Shown here in pieces: positions 55,929-64,000 of a stretch of 64,000 nt of DNA. A program made the translations under genes and the position numbers. The notes under the pieces were generated by a model. The model was not told the origin of the DNA. It did no database searches and saw nothing but the letters and a program-made list of their open reading frames with translations. This DNA comes from Candidatus Scatomonas merdigallinarum (GTDB lineage: Bacteria > Bacillota > Clostridia > Lachnospirales > Lachnospiraceae). The stretch lies in the NCBI GenBank assembly GCA_018716305.1, contig DVKB01000008.1, positions 51,589 through 115,588 of the forward strand, read 5' to 3'. Each line of letters begins with the position of its first letter. Position 1 is the stretch's first letter.

Positions 55929-57677
55929 GCTATGCCTATATAATAGCTCAGCTTGCTTGAGCAGTCCTGCGCTAATCTGTTAATTCGTATAATATCATCT
56001 TTAACCGGTTCAAGAATCTGATCGAAAGGTGGCCTAAATTCTGCATCTACCTTAAATTCCATATCTGCATCATTGCTAATATAGAACTTCTCAAATATTG
56101 CTTGATTCATCAGCTTTTTAATTGTGTCACTGGCGTTTTTATATGCCTCACCACAATTTTCTACAATGTCTAGTGCTCTCTTAAGATTTTCGGTTATTTG
56201 CTCAAAGGTAGTATCGTGCATTTTGATTTCATGCTCAATGCTGCTCAATTCTTTTGCGATTTTCTGTTGCTCGGATTTGAGAAGGTCTAGCGGAATTGCA
56301 TCGCAGTAATGAGCTTCAAGAAGTTTTTTTCGCTTGTTTTCCAGCTTGGCTTTTTCACCTTTAAGTCCATCCAGCTCGGCATCATATTTTGCTCTTTCTG
56401 TGGAGATTATTTCTTGTATGCAAGATTCCAGCAGAATTCGGACTTCCGGTGGAAGCTGGTATGCTTCATAGATTTTTTCAATCTCTTTCTCTACAACATC
56501 TATCAGAACAGCCTTTGTTGTGCAATCTTTTCTCCGTTTACTATGATGCCCACTGCATACAAAATATGGATATATAGTGCCATCCTTTTTCTTTTCATTG
56601 CTCACCATCATTCGTTCGCCACAGTATGCGCAGAAAATGCTACCTTTTAGAAAATGGGGATGTTTAAGATTGCGAGTGCCGTTAATCCTCGATGCAAGTA
56701 TCGCTTGAACTTTGTCCCAAGTTTCAGTATCTACAAGCGCTTCATGACTTCCAGGATACTCAACGCCCTTATATTTTACAACACCTTTGTAATAGGGGTT
56801 TACGAGAACCTTATGGAGTGTTTTAAGCGTAACTGGCTGAGAAGAAATCTTAGGTGTTGATCGAGTATTGAGCCCGCAAGCCGCCAGGTGGTCAGCCAAA
56901 TCTGCAACAGTCCAATTGCCAGTAGCATATTCTTCAAAAGCCAGTGTAATTAGTGGTGCACGTTCTGGATCTGTAATGACGGTACGTTCTTCACGTCCTT
57001 TATCATCGACGAGACGGACATTTTGGTAGCCAATCGGTGCTCGACCGACCGTGCCGCCTCCTTTGATTTTTTCTCCCATACCCTTCTTGACTTCGGTGGC
57101 AAGATTTTGCGAGTAAAACTCTGCAATTGAACTCATGATGCCATGCAGCAGCATGCCAGCGGGTGTATCGTCAATACTTTCTGATGCAGATACGAGTTGA
57201 ACGCCACATTCACGCAATACGCGCATAATGTCGCTGTCATCGTCACGATTACGGGCGAGACGATCGATCTTATGTACGATTACGTAATCTACGCGATCAG
57301 CATTCTCTTTTACATATTCAAGCATAGCTTGAAGCTGTGGGCGGTCAGCGGATTTAGCAGATGCACCACGGTCAACAAATTCCTTTCACACCATTGCGCC
57401 CATAGATAGGGCTTTTTTCTTATTGGCTTCACGTTGGGCGGGAATCGAGAAACCTTCATCATGTCCGCCGCCTCGCTCAGCCTGTCCGCGAGTAGAAACG
57501 CGAAGATATGATACGGCAAATTTTGGCGTCATTGAATCCATAAGAGCTTGCGCTGTATTTGCCATTGCGGTATTACTCATAAGCGTTACCTCCTTCTTAT
57601 AGTTTGTCCCATGATACCTCTGAAGGGGCATCACATCAAGTAAAATAAAGCGATATTTTATAATTATTTTTGGAGCA

Positions 57678-57699
57678 GCCAGCCCATAATCGGGCTGGC
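57678..57699. repeat. GC-rich hairpin between recombinase and DUF4314 remnant
   Basis: GCCAGCCC, ATAATC, GGGCTGGC in an otherwise AT-rich 140-bp gap; possibly the terminator of the minus-strand DUF4314 gene. Nothing else seen in the gap. Confidence 0.5.
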
Positions 57700-57719
57700 T
57701 TAGGTAAGTATATATGTTC

Positions 57720-57846
57720 CTAGATTTTACGAATTACATCTTCGCCGTAAGCAACATCAAGGCCGGAACCGCAGTCCCATCTAACATGAATTGTTCCAAT
57801 ATCGTCAACGAGTTCAACTGTTCCTTGATCTCCGGGAACTAATTTA
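57720..57846 (-). pseudogene. 3' remnant of a DUF4314 gene
   Basis: The minus strand reads YTKLVPGDQGTVELVDDIG, then TIHVRWDCGSGLDVAYGEDV and RKI, stop. This matches the C-terminal half of DUF4314 proteins, small proteins frequent on conjugative elements. Upstream of position about 57846 the frame loses similarity, so the 5' half was lost at a junction. Confidence 0.7.
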
Positions 57847-57850
57847 GTAT

Positions 57851-58363
57851 ATGCATAACATTGTACGTGCGGCGATCAAAGCCCAAGTTGAGGTTAATAG
57901 AGGGAAGCACCAAGACCTAGTGATGAAAGTTTGGACGAATTTAACAATGGAAGTACGGAAGAAAGATGAGAGCGAACCGAAATGGGCGGATAAAGTATAC
58001 GCAGTGCCGGGCGAATGTGTTCGTTTCCGCATTGGCATCAGGAATATGAGCTCGGAGATGTTTAGAAATCTGACCCTCCGCAACATTTTACCAACCGGCT
58101 TATCCTATATAAACGGAAGTGCCCAGATATATAACGCAAAACACCCCCAAGGAGTAACGCTCAGCGACAATATTATCACAGATATGGGTGTTAATATTGG
58201 AGACTATGCGCCGGGTGCTAATGAGTGGATCTATTTCGATGTAGCTACATCCAAAATGACAAGCAGTAGAAATATAATATATAGAAATGTAATTCAGGCG
58301 TGCGGTGGTTATGGCGAAAAGGAGCAATCGGTAGATGTTTTAGTGGATGCCTGCGAAACCTAA
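57851..58363 (+). CDS. DUF11-like repeat-domain protein fragment
   Basis: 170 codons. YAVPGECVRFRIGIRNMSSE, TLRNILPTGLSYINGSA and IGDYAPGANEWIYFDV resemble the DUF11 domains found in large surface proteins. There is no signal peptide, no ribosome site, and a stop codon two codons before the ATG. This looks like the 3' end of a truncated gene abutting the DUF4314 remnant. It might still be expressed; low confidence in function. Confidence 0.55.
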   Translation: MHNIVRAAIKAQVEVNRGKHQDLVMKVWTNLTMEVRKKDESEPKWADKVYAVPGECVRFRIGIRNMSSEMFRNLTLRNILPTGLSYINGSAQIYNAKHPQGVTLSDNIITDMGVNIGDYAPGANEWIYFDVATSKMTSSRNIIYRNVIQACGGYGEKEQSVDVLVDACET

Positions 58364-58428
58364 AAATCTGAATTCCACGCAAACACCTTTTAGGTTCAAA
58401 AGAATAATTCCTTCCCATGGTTAAAAAA

Positions 58429-58464
58429 AATCCTCAGCACCGTTACAGGTGTTGAGGATTTTTT
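58429..58464. terminator. Bidirectional terminator after the DUF11-like fragment
   Basis: AATCCTCAGCACC pairs with GGTGTTGAGGATT (58448-58460), preceded by eight A residues and followed by TTTT. Confidence 0.85.
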
Positions 58465-58529
58465 CGTTGCAGAGATTTTTTGTCTTTATTACTATGTCGG
58501 CGAATCGAATTAAACCAAGATTGCAACAG

Positions 58530-58556
58530 AAAAGGCCGCATTGCTGCAGCCTTTTT
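58530..58556 (-). terminator. Terminator of the zinc-ribbon operon
   Basis: AAAAGGCCGCA and TGCAGCCTTTT form an 11-bp stem (one mismatch) with loop TTGC. On the minus strand it is 53 bp past the last gene of the operon and ends in CCTTTTC. Confidence 0.65.
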
Positions 58557-58608
58557 CCCTTGTCATGATCATTGGAAAAATCCAGATTTTGTCAGTGTTT
58601 ATGCAGCT

Positions 58609-60345
58609 TTATATAAGTTTGTTACCGCATTTAGAACAGAATTTAGCGTCCGGAATTACTTTTGTTCCACAGGCTGGGCAGAAATTTGGCTTTTTCTCCG
58701 GCTCCCTGTCATTGCCGCCCGAAGGCTGCGCATTATTTTCTGCCGGCTGATTTGCATTTTGCCCTTCCTTGTCAACTTGACTCTGTTCACTCATCTGTTT
58801 TTGTTTTTCATACGCCTCTAAATACTTCATGTTCCTGTACTGGGCACCATATGAAGCAAAGAAGAAATCAGGGAATGATATCATGCTTAATTTTGAAGGA
58901 TCGTCACTTTTCTTTATTATTTTCTTTCCGCTCAATACATCTGCAATAAAATCAGCAGAAGCCTGCTCCTTTTCATCCGTCATAGAGGCGCGGATCCCGG
59001 CCGCTTTTTTGAGAATCATATTTGCAAGGGACTCCGCGTCCGCATCCTTTGTATTAATATAGAGATCCACCAGCCATACGGTATTTTGGTGATCCTCGTA
59101 TGTTATTCTCAATGTTTCGTTATCCAAAAACTTAACCTTATGATCATAGCCTATGGATGAAATCCATTCGTAACGAATCTGCCCCGCATGCGCCTTTTCC
59201 TGTCTGAGTGCGGCTCTTATTCCGCGTTCTGCATATGTAAGGACGCTCGCTATCATCATTGTGGAAAGATCTCCTATACCGATCCATCCGGCGCTTCTAT
59301 CCTTGTTATACTTAGGATTGATCACAGCGATTCTATCGTCTGTAACATAAAGGACATAATCGCTGCAGGCTGTATCTGATATTGCTTTTGCAAATTGCTT
59401 TTCCCCTTTTTTACGCATTGAAACGTAGAGACCAGTCATTCTGATGCGTAACACTTCGCCATCTTCCGGTTCTAAGCAAAGGGTCTTATCCTCGTTGATG
59501 TTTGCGAAAATATATGGGTGAGACGGTTCCGCGCTGTTTGCCAAAAATAAAAACGGATACTCATCTACTGTCGGGAACTTTCTTCTAAATTCTGCCTTTT
59601 CGCGGGCTTTTTTCGCTTCTTCCTCCTCCAGCGATATTTGTCCGGCTGCAGCTCTTCGTTCATTCTCCGCAAGGCGTTCCTGCATTTTCTTCGCCTCTGC
59701 CTCTTTATTCTTCGCTTGTGACTCAACGATTTCGGCTCTCTTCTTTTTCAAAAGCGGATTCTCATCCACAGCAGGCGCTTCTGAACCGCCTCGCACATCG
59801 ATCCCCATAGATCGCAGTGCATCGGCAAGATAGCAGTCCTTCAGATTTTGCTTGTTTGCATCTTCCTCGCTAAGCATCGAATCGTAGTTTAATGTGTTCC
59901 AAATCTCAGGCCGCGCCATGGGCTGATTGCACTTTTTTCTGGTGGGAAGTTCTCTCAGCCAGGTATTCGGATCAATTTCGCAGAGCAGCTTTTCAAAGGC
60001 GGTCAGAAGAAGATTCATTTCCTTTCCATAGAAAATTGGCTCTTTCAGCATATAGATTTTCCATTCGGCAAAGTAAAGGACCATACGCACACAGCCCGAT
60101 TCCTCCGCTGTCGTCTTGATGGCATAAATCAGCGAATTGAAAATATCGACTGCCAATTTGGATTTTTCCGGGGAATACTCGTGCGCTGTACGTATTTTTC
60201 TGAATTCATCCAGCATTGCGTCATAACGCCGCAGGATCTTTTCCGCGCTGTCTGCTCTTAACGTATATTCATACGCTTTCTCACAGTAAAATTTTTCTCT
60301 TTCCGCTGCCTGCTGATTGGCTAAAAGCTTTCTATTTGTATACAT
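58609..60345 (-). CDS. Zinc-ribbon protein with coiled coil and PH-like middle region, function unknown
   Basis: 578 residues, no signal peptide or membrane helix. N-terminal 170 residues are helical; 205-265 is a strongly charged coiled coil (KKMQERLAENERRAAAGQI). About 320-460 reads like a bacterial PH-like domain (DYVLYVTDDRIAVINP; KVKFLDNETLRITYEDH). A Gln/Asn-rich linker leads to a C-terminal zinc ribbon, FCPACGTKV...FCSKCGNKLI. GGGAGGAG precedes the ATG. Last gene of a minus-strand operon, 21 bp after a lipoprotein gene. I do not recognise a named family. Confidence 0.75.
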   Translation of the reverse strand: MYTNRKLLANQQAAEREKFYCEKAYEYTLRADSAEKILRRYDAMLDEFRKIRTAHEYSPEKSKLAVDIFNSLIYAIKTTAEESGCVRMVLYFAEWKIYMLKEPIFYGKEMNLLLTAFEKLLCEIDPNTWLRELPTRKKCNQPMARPEIWNTLNYDSMLSEEDANKQNLKDCYLADALRSMGIDVRGGSEAPAVDENPLLKKKRAEIVESQAKNKEAEAKKMQERLAENERRAAAGQISLEEEEAKKAREKAEFRRKFPTVDEYPFLFLANSAEPSHPYIFANINEDKTLCLEPEDGEVLRIRMTGLYVSMRKKGEKQFAKAISDTACSDYVLYVTDDRIAVINPKYNKDRSAGWIGIGDLSTMMIASVLTYAERGIRAALRQEKAHAGQIRYEWISSIGYDHKVKFLDNETLRITYEDHQNTVWLVDLYINTKDADAESLANMILKKAAGIRASMTDEKEQASADFIADVLSGKKIIKKSDDPSKLSMISFPDFFFASYGAQYRNMKYLEAYEKQKQMSEQSQVDKEGQNANQPAENNAQPSGGNDREPEKKPNFCPACGTKVIPDAKFCSKCGNKLI

Positions 60346-60366
60346 ATTGTCTCCTCCCGCATTTTG

Positions 60367-60684
60367 TTATTTTTCGAATTCGGTTCCTCCGATGTTGATC
60401 ACATTTCCCGACTGCGAAAAGGATTGCTCCCAAGTGTATTCCTGACCAAACAGGGAATACGTGATGATGATTTGATCACCCTCGATCCGATACGTGCCGC
60501 TGGCATTGACGCCGAAAGCAGACATGGTCACCTGGTCTCCGTCAAAAGTAAACGATTGGGAAATAAGACCTTGAGAGTGATATGTGCCATCGAGCTTTGA
60601 GCCTCCGCAGGCGGTCAACATTGTGGCACATAGGACGACTGCCAGTAGTACGGATAATAGACGTAATTTTACATTTGTTCTCAT
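60367..60684 (-). CDS. Small lipoprotein, function unknown
   Basis: 105 residues. Lipoprotein signal with LTAC (Cys 26). The mature part is a small beta-rich domain with GTYHSQGLISQSFTFDGDQV and ASGTYRIEGDQIIITYS, a pattern also present in the partial lipoprotein at the right end of the window (GGTYAISGDKIILS), so the two are probably paralogues. AGGAGGG precedes the ATG. Confidence 0.8.
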   Translation of the reverse strand: MRTNVKLRLLSVLLAVVLCATMLTACGGSKLDGTYHSQGLISQSFTFDGDQVTMSAFGVNASGTYRIEGDQIIITYSLFGQEYTWEQSFSQSGNVINIGGTEFEK

Positions 60685-60752
60685 AATTTTCCCTCCTGAT
60701 TTTTTGTAAAAGTCTTTTTATTTGTCACTATAAAAAGCGATGTGCCCGGTTA

Positions 60753-61631
60753 TCATACCGGATCGTTTTTTAGTCTTGCGCCGCATTTCGTGCAGAACAT
60801 GGAATGGCTGTCCATAGCAGCGCCGCACTGTGTGCAGTAAATTGTTTCCCTCGCAAAAGACGGAGTCTGTGCCTCCTCCGGTATAGCGGAAGGCTGCTCC
60901 TGCTGCAGTGCGGTTGTTTGCGGCTGCTCGGGCGAATAATACGGCATCTGTGGATTGATGGAATTTATACCGCTATTGACGATCTGCACGAAGGTTTGAC
61001 GTTGCAGGGCGTTTTTTCGATAAAGCATGAAAACCTGTATGGCAAAAACGGCAATAAATCCAATCCATGCCAAACCGTACAGGGCAAGCTTAAAGCTTGT
61101 CCGCAGAGCGAGCAGGACATATATGACCTCGTATGCGCCAAGCATACAAGAGATGACGAAGAAGACAATCCGAAGAGTATTTTTATTTTCGTCTTTTTTC
61201 AATGCCAAAATCCATGCCATAGTAACCAATGCATACAATACAAGCTGAACGATTACCCGTTCCGCCCCGCGCCAGCCAGAGAAATAATATCCGCCGTAAT
61301 TGATAATCTGCTGAATTGCCGTAATCAGGCTGCCGACGCTAAACAAGGAATATGTAAAAGCCATGGTGAAAGATTCTATCTTCACTTTCTTCACGCACAT
61401 CCAAAGCTGCAAAAGACCGGCAAGCGCACACATCCAGATGTACATCTGGCCATTGAGATTGATCAGCAAAAAAAGCGAGCTGACGGCGGAAATGATTGCC
61501 AAAGTGCGCTGAAGCGGATCCAGCTTCCAGCTTTTCACAAGTGAGACTATATAATTCATCGCAGAGCGAAAGCTGCCGTCTATCAACTCTTCCGTTTCGG
61601 AAGTACCGGGACTGTATTTTTTGTCATTCAT
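60753..61631 (-). CDS. Polytopic membrane protein with C-terminal zinc ribbon
   Basis: 292 residues. Six hydrophobic segments between about 40 and 205, then a Gln/Pro-rich linker and a zinc ribbon, YCTQCGAAM...FCTKCGARL, at the cytoplasmic C-terminus. AAGGAGG precedes the ATG. No catalytic motif seen. It shares the membrane-plus-ribbon plan with two other genes of this operon. Confidence 0.78.
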   Translation of the reverse strand: MNDKKYSPGTSETEELIDGSFRSAMNYIVSLVKSWKLDPLQRTLAIISAVSSLFLLINLNGQMYIWMCALAGLLQLWMCVKKVKIESFTMAFTYSLFSVGSLITAIQQIINYGGYYFSGWRGAERVIVQLVLYALVTMAWILALKKDENKNTLRIVFFVISCMLGAYEVIYVLLALRTSFKLALYGLAWIGFIAVFAIQVFMLYRKNALQRQTFVQIVNSGINSINPQMPYYSPEQPQTTALQQEQPSAIPEEAQTPSFARETIYCTQCGAAMDSHSMFCTKCGARLKNDPV

Positions 61632-61664
61632 AAGTAAATCCTCCTTGTTTTTAGTATCTGCGTA

Positions 61665-62255
61665 TCATGATTCCACAGGAATCTCCTGGTACGTATATTC
61701 CAATTCATAATAAACACCATTTGAATCGCAGAGTTCCATTTTCATTAGCTGACCAAATTCATTCATTTTGAAATGGTTCCCGGGCTGACCATCGCTAAAA
61801 ACGGTAATTTCACGGATTATATCGTTTTCTACGTCATAGACCTCATAATAGTCTTCGTAATACACCGTATTTCCTTCCACCTTTACGACGCCGTCTTCTC
61901 CCGGTACGAAGTCAAAATAATTGTCAAATAAGAATACAGAATCCTCCTGCCCGAATTGCTGCTGTATCACACGGCTTCCCACTGGCTTTCCCTCCGGCGT
62001 ATAGAGCCACTGCACACTATGTTCTTCATCCCCGCTTTGCATTGTTCCGCGAACCTCAATATAGCCGTCATCATGGACGATGACTCTGTCATGTGAATAG
62101 GTTGTAATGGTTTCTGTCCCTTGATTAGTTGCGCGTGCGGTTTTGGGAAAGCTGACTGATAGCGTTCTTTTCCCGGAAGATTTTCCGCAGGCAGTCAGCA
62201 TTGTGGCCGCAATGCACAGTATGACAAGCAATGATATAGACTTTTTCATTTTCAT
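61665..62255 (-). CDS. Lipoprotein, function unknown
   Basis: 196 residues. Signal peptide with LTAC (Cys 23). The mature part is acidic and beta-rich with repeated short segments (YEDYYEVYDVENDIIREITVF), resembling secreted YD-like or beta-propeller fragments but not assignable. ATG at 62255 follows AGGAGG at 8 bp; an upstream start at 62291 would overlap the neighbouring gene. Confidence 0.75.
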   Translation of the reverse strand: MKMKKSISLLVILCIAATMLTACGKSSGKRTLSVSFPKTARATNQGTETITTYSHDRVIVHDDGYIEVRGTMQSGDEEHSVQWLYTPEGKPVGSRVIQQQFGQEDSVFLFDNYFDFVPGEDGVVKVEGNTVYYEDYYEVYDVENDIIREITVFSDGQPGNHFKMNEFGQLMKMELCDSNGVYYELEYTYQEIPVES

Positions 62256-62271
62256 CGTGAAAGCCTCCTGT

Positions 62272-62796
62272 TTAGAAATAAGAGCCGACAATCAGCATGA
62301 GAATGACGACCGAAAGAATTCCGAGAAGAATACTCAGCGCCGTCCATACGATGACGCCAATCAACGCGCCTTTCCCCGCGGAGTGTGCTTTGAGCGGCGT
62401 TTGGTCTTTCCATACCAAATAGAGAATCAAGCCGACAATCGGAAAGAAAAAGTCAAGCGCCGTCATGCCGCCGGAGGGTGCATCCTGCACATATCCCATC
62501 TGCGGATATACAGGCTGCTGGAATGTAGGCTGTGCACCTTGTGCAGGTGTCGTGCGCTGCTTGCCGCAGACACTGCAAAATTCTTCACACGCCGATAGTT
62601 CTTTACCGCATCCAGTACAGAAAGCCTTTTGTTCTGAATACATTGCAGGAGCTTGCCCATACTGGTTCTTTTGATTTTTCTCAGTCGAACGAATAACCCA
62701 ACGTACAAGCAAGACGATCCCTGTTACAAAAAGTAGCAATACAACAATAATAATCAAAACATGAAAAGACTTGCTTTCATAATAGATTCCTCCCAT
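62272..62796 (-). CDS. Membrane protein with internal zinc ribbon
   Basis: 174 residues. One helix at 10-34, a zinc ribbon at 58-80 (FCTGCGKEL...FCSVCGKQ), a Pro/Gln-rich linker, then two helices (about 108-125 and 143-172), with the central segment typical of small DUF4190-like membrane proteins. Start ATG at 62796 has only a weak GAGAGA site. 16 bp upstream of the lipoprotein gene. Confidence 0.75.
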   Translation of the reverse strand: MGGIYYESKSFHVLIIIVVLLLFVTGIVLLVRWVIRSTEKNQKNQYGQAPAMYSEQKAFCTGCGKELSACEEFCSVCGKQRTTPAQGAQPTFQQPVYPQMGYVQDAPSGGMTALDFFFPIVGLILYLVWKDQTPLKAHSAGKGALIGVIVWTALSILLGILSVVILMLIVGSYF

Positions 62797-62838
62797 TCTC
62801 TCTTTTAAACGTCTTCTTCCAGTATCAATAACATTATT

Positions 62839-63816
62839 TTACAGGTCGATATGACCGCCGTGCTCTGTATGCCCACTTGCTTTATCTACAGGGCGCTTTG
62901 TCCCGCAGGCACCGCAAAAATCCTCATCCGGCGGAAGCTCCCTGCCGCAGCCGGAGCAGAACACCTTTTGTTCTGCATGATCCGGTTCAGCCCGAAGCTG
63001 TTCTGGACGTCTGGTACCGCAGCCTGCACAAAACAGCTCATCCGACAGCAGTTCCCGGCCGCAGTTGATGCAGATTACTTTCTGAGCAGCATCAAAAGTG
63101 CCAACGCTCTGATAGACCGGCTGTCCATAAGGCTGTGCTATGGGCATTTGATAGACCGGTTTCTCCTTTTTATAAGGATGTGTCAGCCACCAGCCCAGAA
63201 GGAACGCCATAGGAATCAGAAACAGGATAGACAAACAGTATAATTCGCTGCGCATAAAATAGATGTTTCCCACAAGATGCGCAAAGGCGATAAAGATACT
63301 GAGTATGCCAGGCAGGAACCACAGCCTGTGCAGCCCACGCTTGCGCTCACCGTCCTTGGCGCACGGCGTGATCGTCATGAGGGTAAGGAGCAGATAGCAT
63401 AAACTTTCCAGCACATAGCAGCCGCAGATACCGATTGCCCACATCTTCGGGCCGAAGTGAAGTTCATACTCATACACATTAAAAAAGCCCCGAGAGCCGC
63501 AATTCAAAAGAAAGCTCACAAGTGTAAACGCGGGCAAAAGCGCCCGGATTGCCAGGACTCCCGCCAAAATGCCGTTCCGCTTCCGCATGAACAGCAGAAT
63601 CGCCAGCAAGATCATGCTGCCAATCAGCAAAATCTGATAGAGGATATGGAGAGCAGAGTGGGTGCTGCCGAACTCCACCACCATGCGGTAGCCGATTTTG
63701 CCGTCCATCCAAGCGCTTCCGGCCCGCAGCCACTGTAAATTGGTCAGGAGGCCAAAAGCCAGAATTGCCGTGAAAATAGAGGCAATCGGGAATTTAATCT
63801 TCTTCGTTTCGTTCAT
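62839..63816 (-). CDS. Polytopic membrane protein with two C-terminal zinc ribbons
   Basis: 325 residues. Six hydrophobic segments to about residue 215, a Pro/Tyr/Gln linker, then two tandem ribbons: ICINCGREL...FCAGCGTRR and FCSGCGREL...FCGACGTKR. ATG at 63816 follows GGAGG; the in-frame codon at 63864 has no ribosome site. The doubled ribbon suggests internal duplication. Function unknown. Confidence 0.78.
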   Translation of the reverse strand: MNETKKIKFPIASIFTAILAFGLLTNLQWLRAGSAWMDGKIGYRMVVEFGSTHSALHILYQILLIGSMILLAILLFMRKRNGILAGVLAIRALLPAFTLVSFLLNCGSRGFFNVYEYELHFGPKMWAIGICGCYVLESLCYLLLTLMTITPCAKDGERKRGLHRLWFLPGILSIFIAFAHLVGNIYFMRSELYCLSILFLIPMAFLLGWWLTHPYKKEKPVYQMPIAQPYGQPVYQSVGTFDAAQKVICINCGRELLSDELFCAGCGTRRPEQLRAEPDHAEQKVFCSGCGRELPPDEDFCGACGTKRPVDKASGHTEHGGHIDL

Positions 63817-63906
63817 GTTTCTACCTCCAAGAAATATAATTAGACCGCCAATGGCCGCAATCACTATCGGCAGAGCATATGCGCCGCCAAAAGCCTAGAT
63901 CCTTTT

Positions 63907-64000
63907 CTAGCTCTCTTTGGAAAGGATGATCTTGTCCCCGGAGATCGCATACGTTCCGCCGCCTGTGATACCGGTTGCCGAATAGGTGTAATAAAAATGT
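63907..64000 (-). CDS. C-terminus of a putative lipoprotein (5' part outside window)
   Basis: The minus strand reads HFYYTYSATGITGGGTYAIS, then GDKIILSKES and TAG at 63909-63907. The GGTYAISGDKIIL pattern parallels the lipoprotein encoded at 60684-60367. It is upstream in the same operon, so the cluster extends beyond the window. The 90-bp gap to the next gene holds only its ribosome site and AT-rich sequence. Confidence 0.55.
   Translation of the reverse strand, partial: HFYYTYSATGITGGGTYAISGDKIILSKES

Larger units (their letters stand above)
55703..57580 (-). pseudogene. Large serine recombinase, interrupted by one in-frame TGA
   Basis: About 625 codons. The N-terminal resolvase segment has the nucleophile in VSYLRVSTRGQ and ends ALSMGAMV, then TGA at 57388-57386. 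The same frame continues KEFVDRGASAKSADRPQLQ and VIVHKIDRLARNRDDD with no frameshift. Recombinase (PF07508-like) and zinc-ribbon domains (FCAYCGERM...CSGHHSKRRKDC) and a coiled coil follow. ATG at 57580 has AAGGAGG. The last 60 codons run through a terminator hairpin, an inverted repeat and the antisense of the ssrA 3' end (VDLAGIEPASE), so the C-terminus is not normal coding sequence. Unless TGA is read through, the enzyme is inactive. Confidence 0.87.

Noticed and set aside
56309..56860. Plus-strand frames inside the recombinase region
   Set aside because: Short shadows of the recombinase; no ribosome sites or recognisable domains.

Overview
The window looks like a chromosomal segment of an anaerobic, gut-type Clostridia, most likely Lachnospiraceae. 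The evidence is Firmicutes-style AGGAGG ribosome sites and -35/-10 promoters, sortase-anchored and lipobox surface proteins, Lachnospiraceae-type families (DUF4364, DUF4179 anti-sigma, a large 2-hydroxyacyl-CoA dehydratase activase), and the secG-rnr-smpB-ssrA order. Positions 1 to about 55,800 are GC-rich core genome. From about 55,810 to 64,000 the sequence is visibly more AT-rich and looks like accessory DNA next to the tmRNA gene. The species was not identified. I saw no rRNA, tRNA, riboswitch or CRISPR array; the only clear RNA gene is tmRNA. Layout: 1-4,782 is the 3' part of a very large sortase-anchored protein with two GH43-type glycosidase modules. 4,912-9,147 (minus) is a 1,411-residue activase of the 2-hydroxyacyl-CoA dehydratase type. 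9,350-15,694 holds tgt and yajC, separated by an ECF sigma/anti-sigma pair and a cell-wall block: a C39-like peptidase, an L,D-transpeptidase and a BlaI-type repressor. Three CTACA-N2-TGTAG palindromes sit on the two promoters of that block. 15,939-20,411 is leuB-ilvD-ilvB and 20,513-24,089 is serC-serA-DUF1015. A minus-strand PucR-type regulator follows, then an LtaS-like sulfatase, an ABC-F ATPase and a nucleotidyltransferase. 30,931-35,810 is a complete branched-chain amino acid ABC transporter (livJ-H-M-G-F). It runs on into a cytidylate-kinase-like protein, a DUF2298 membrane protein, a polysaccharide deacetylase, a second C39-like protein, rarA and a PTS IIC-like membrane protein. 42,909-44,369 (minus) encodes a DUF4364 protein and a YtqA-type radical SAM protein. 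44,676-46,931 is a polar amino acid ABC transporter whose binding protein has its two halves in swapped order, a circular permutation. Then come gpmI, dtd (minus), eno, a CapA-like protein, secG, rnr, smpB and ssrA. The accessory end begins right at the 3' end of ssrA. It has a large serine recombinase broken by one in-frame TGA, whose reading frame runs antisense into ssrA; remnants of a DUF4314 gene and a DUF11-like gene; and a minus-strand operon of at least seven genes made of zinc-ribbon proteins, three of them membrane proteins, alternating with small lipoproteins. I could not assign this operon a function. The strongest candidates for something undescribed are the permuted binding protein, the BlaI-type cell-wall regulon without a visible BlaR1 sensor, the zinc-ribbon/lipoprotein operon, and a small transcript between gpmI and dtd.
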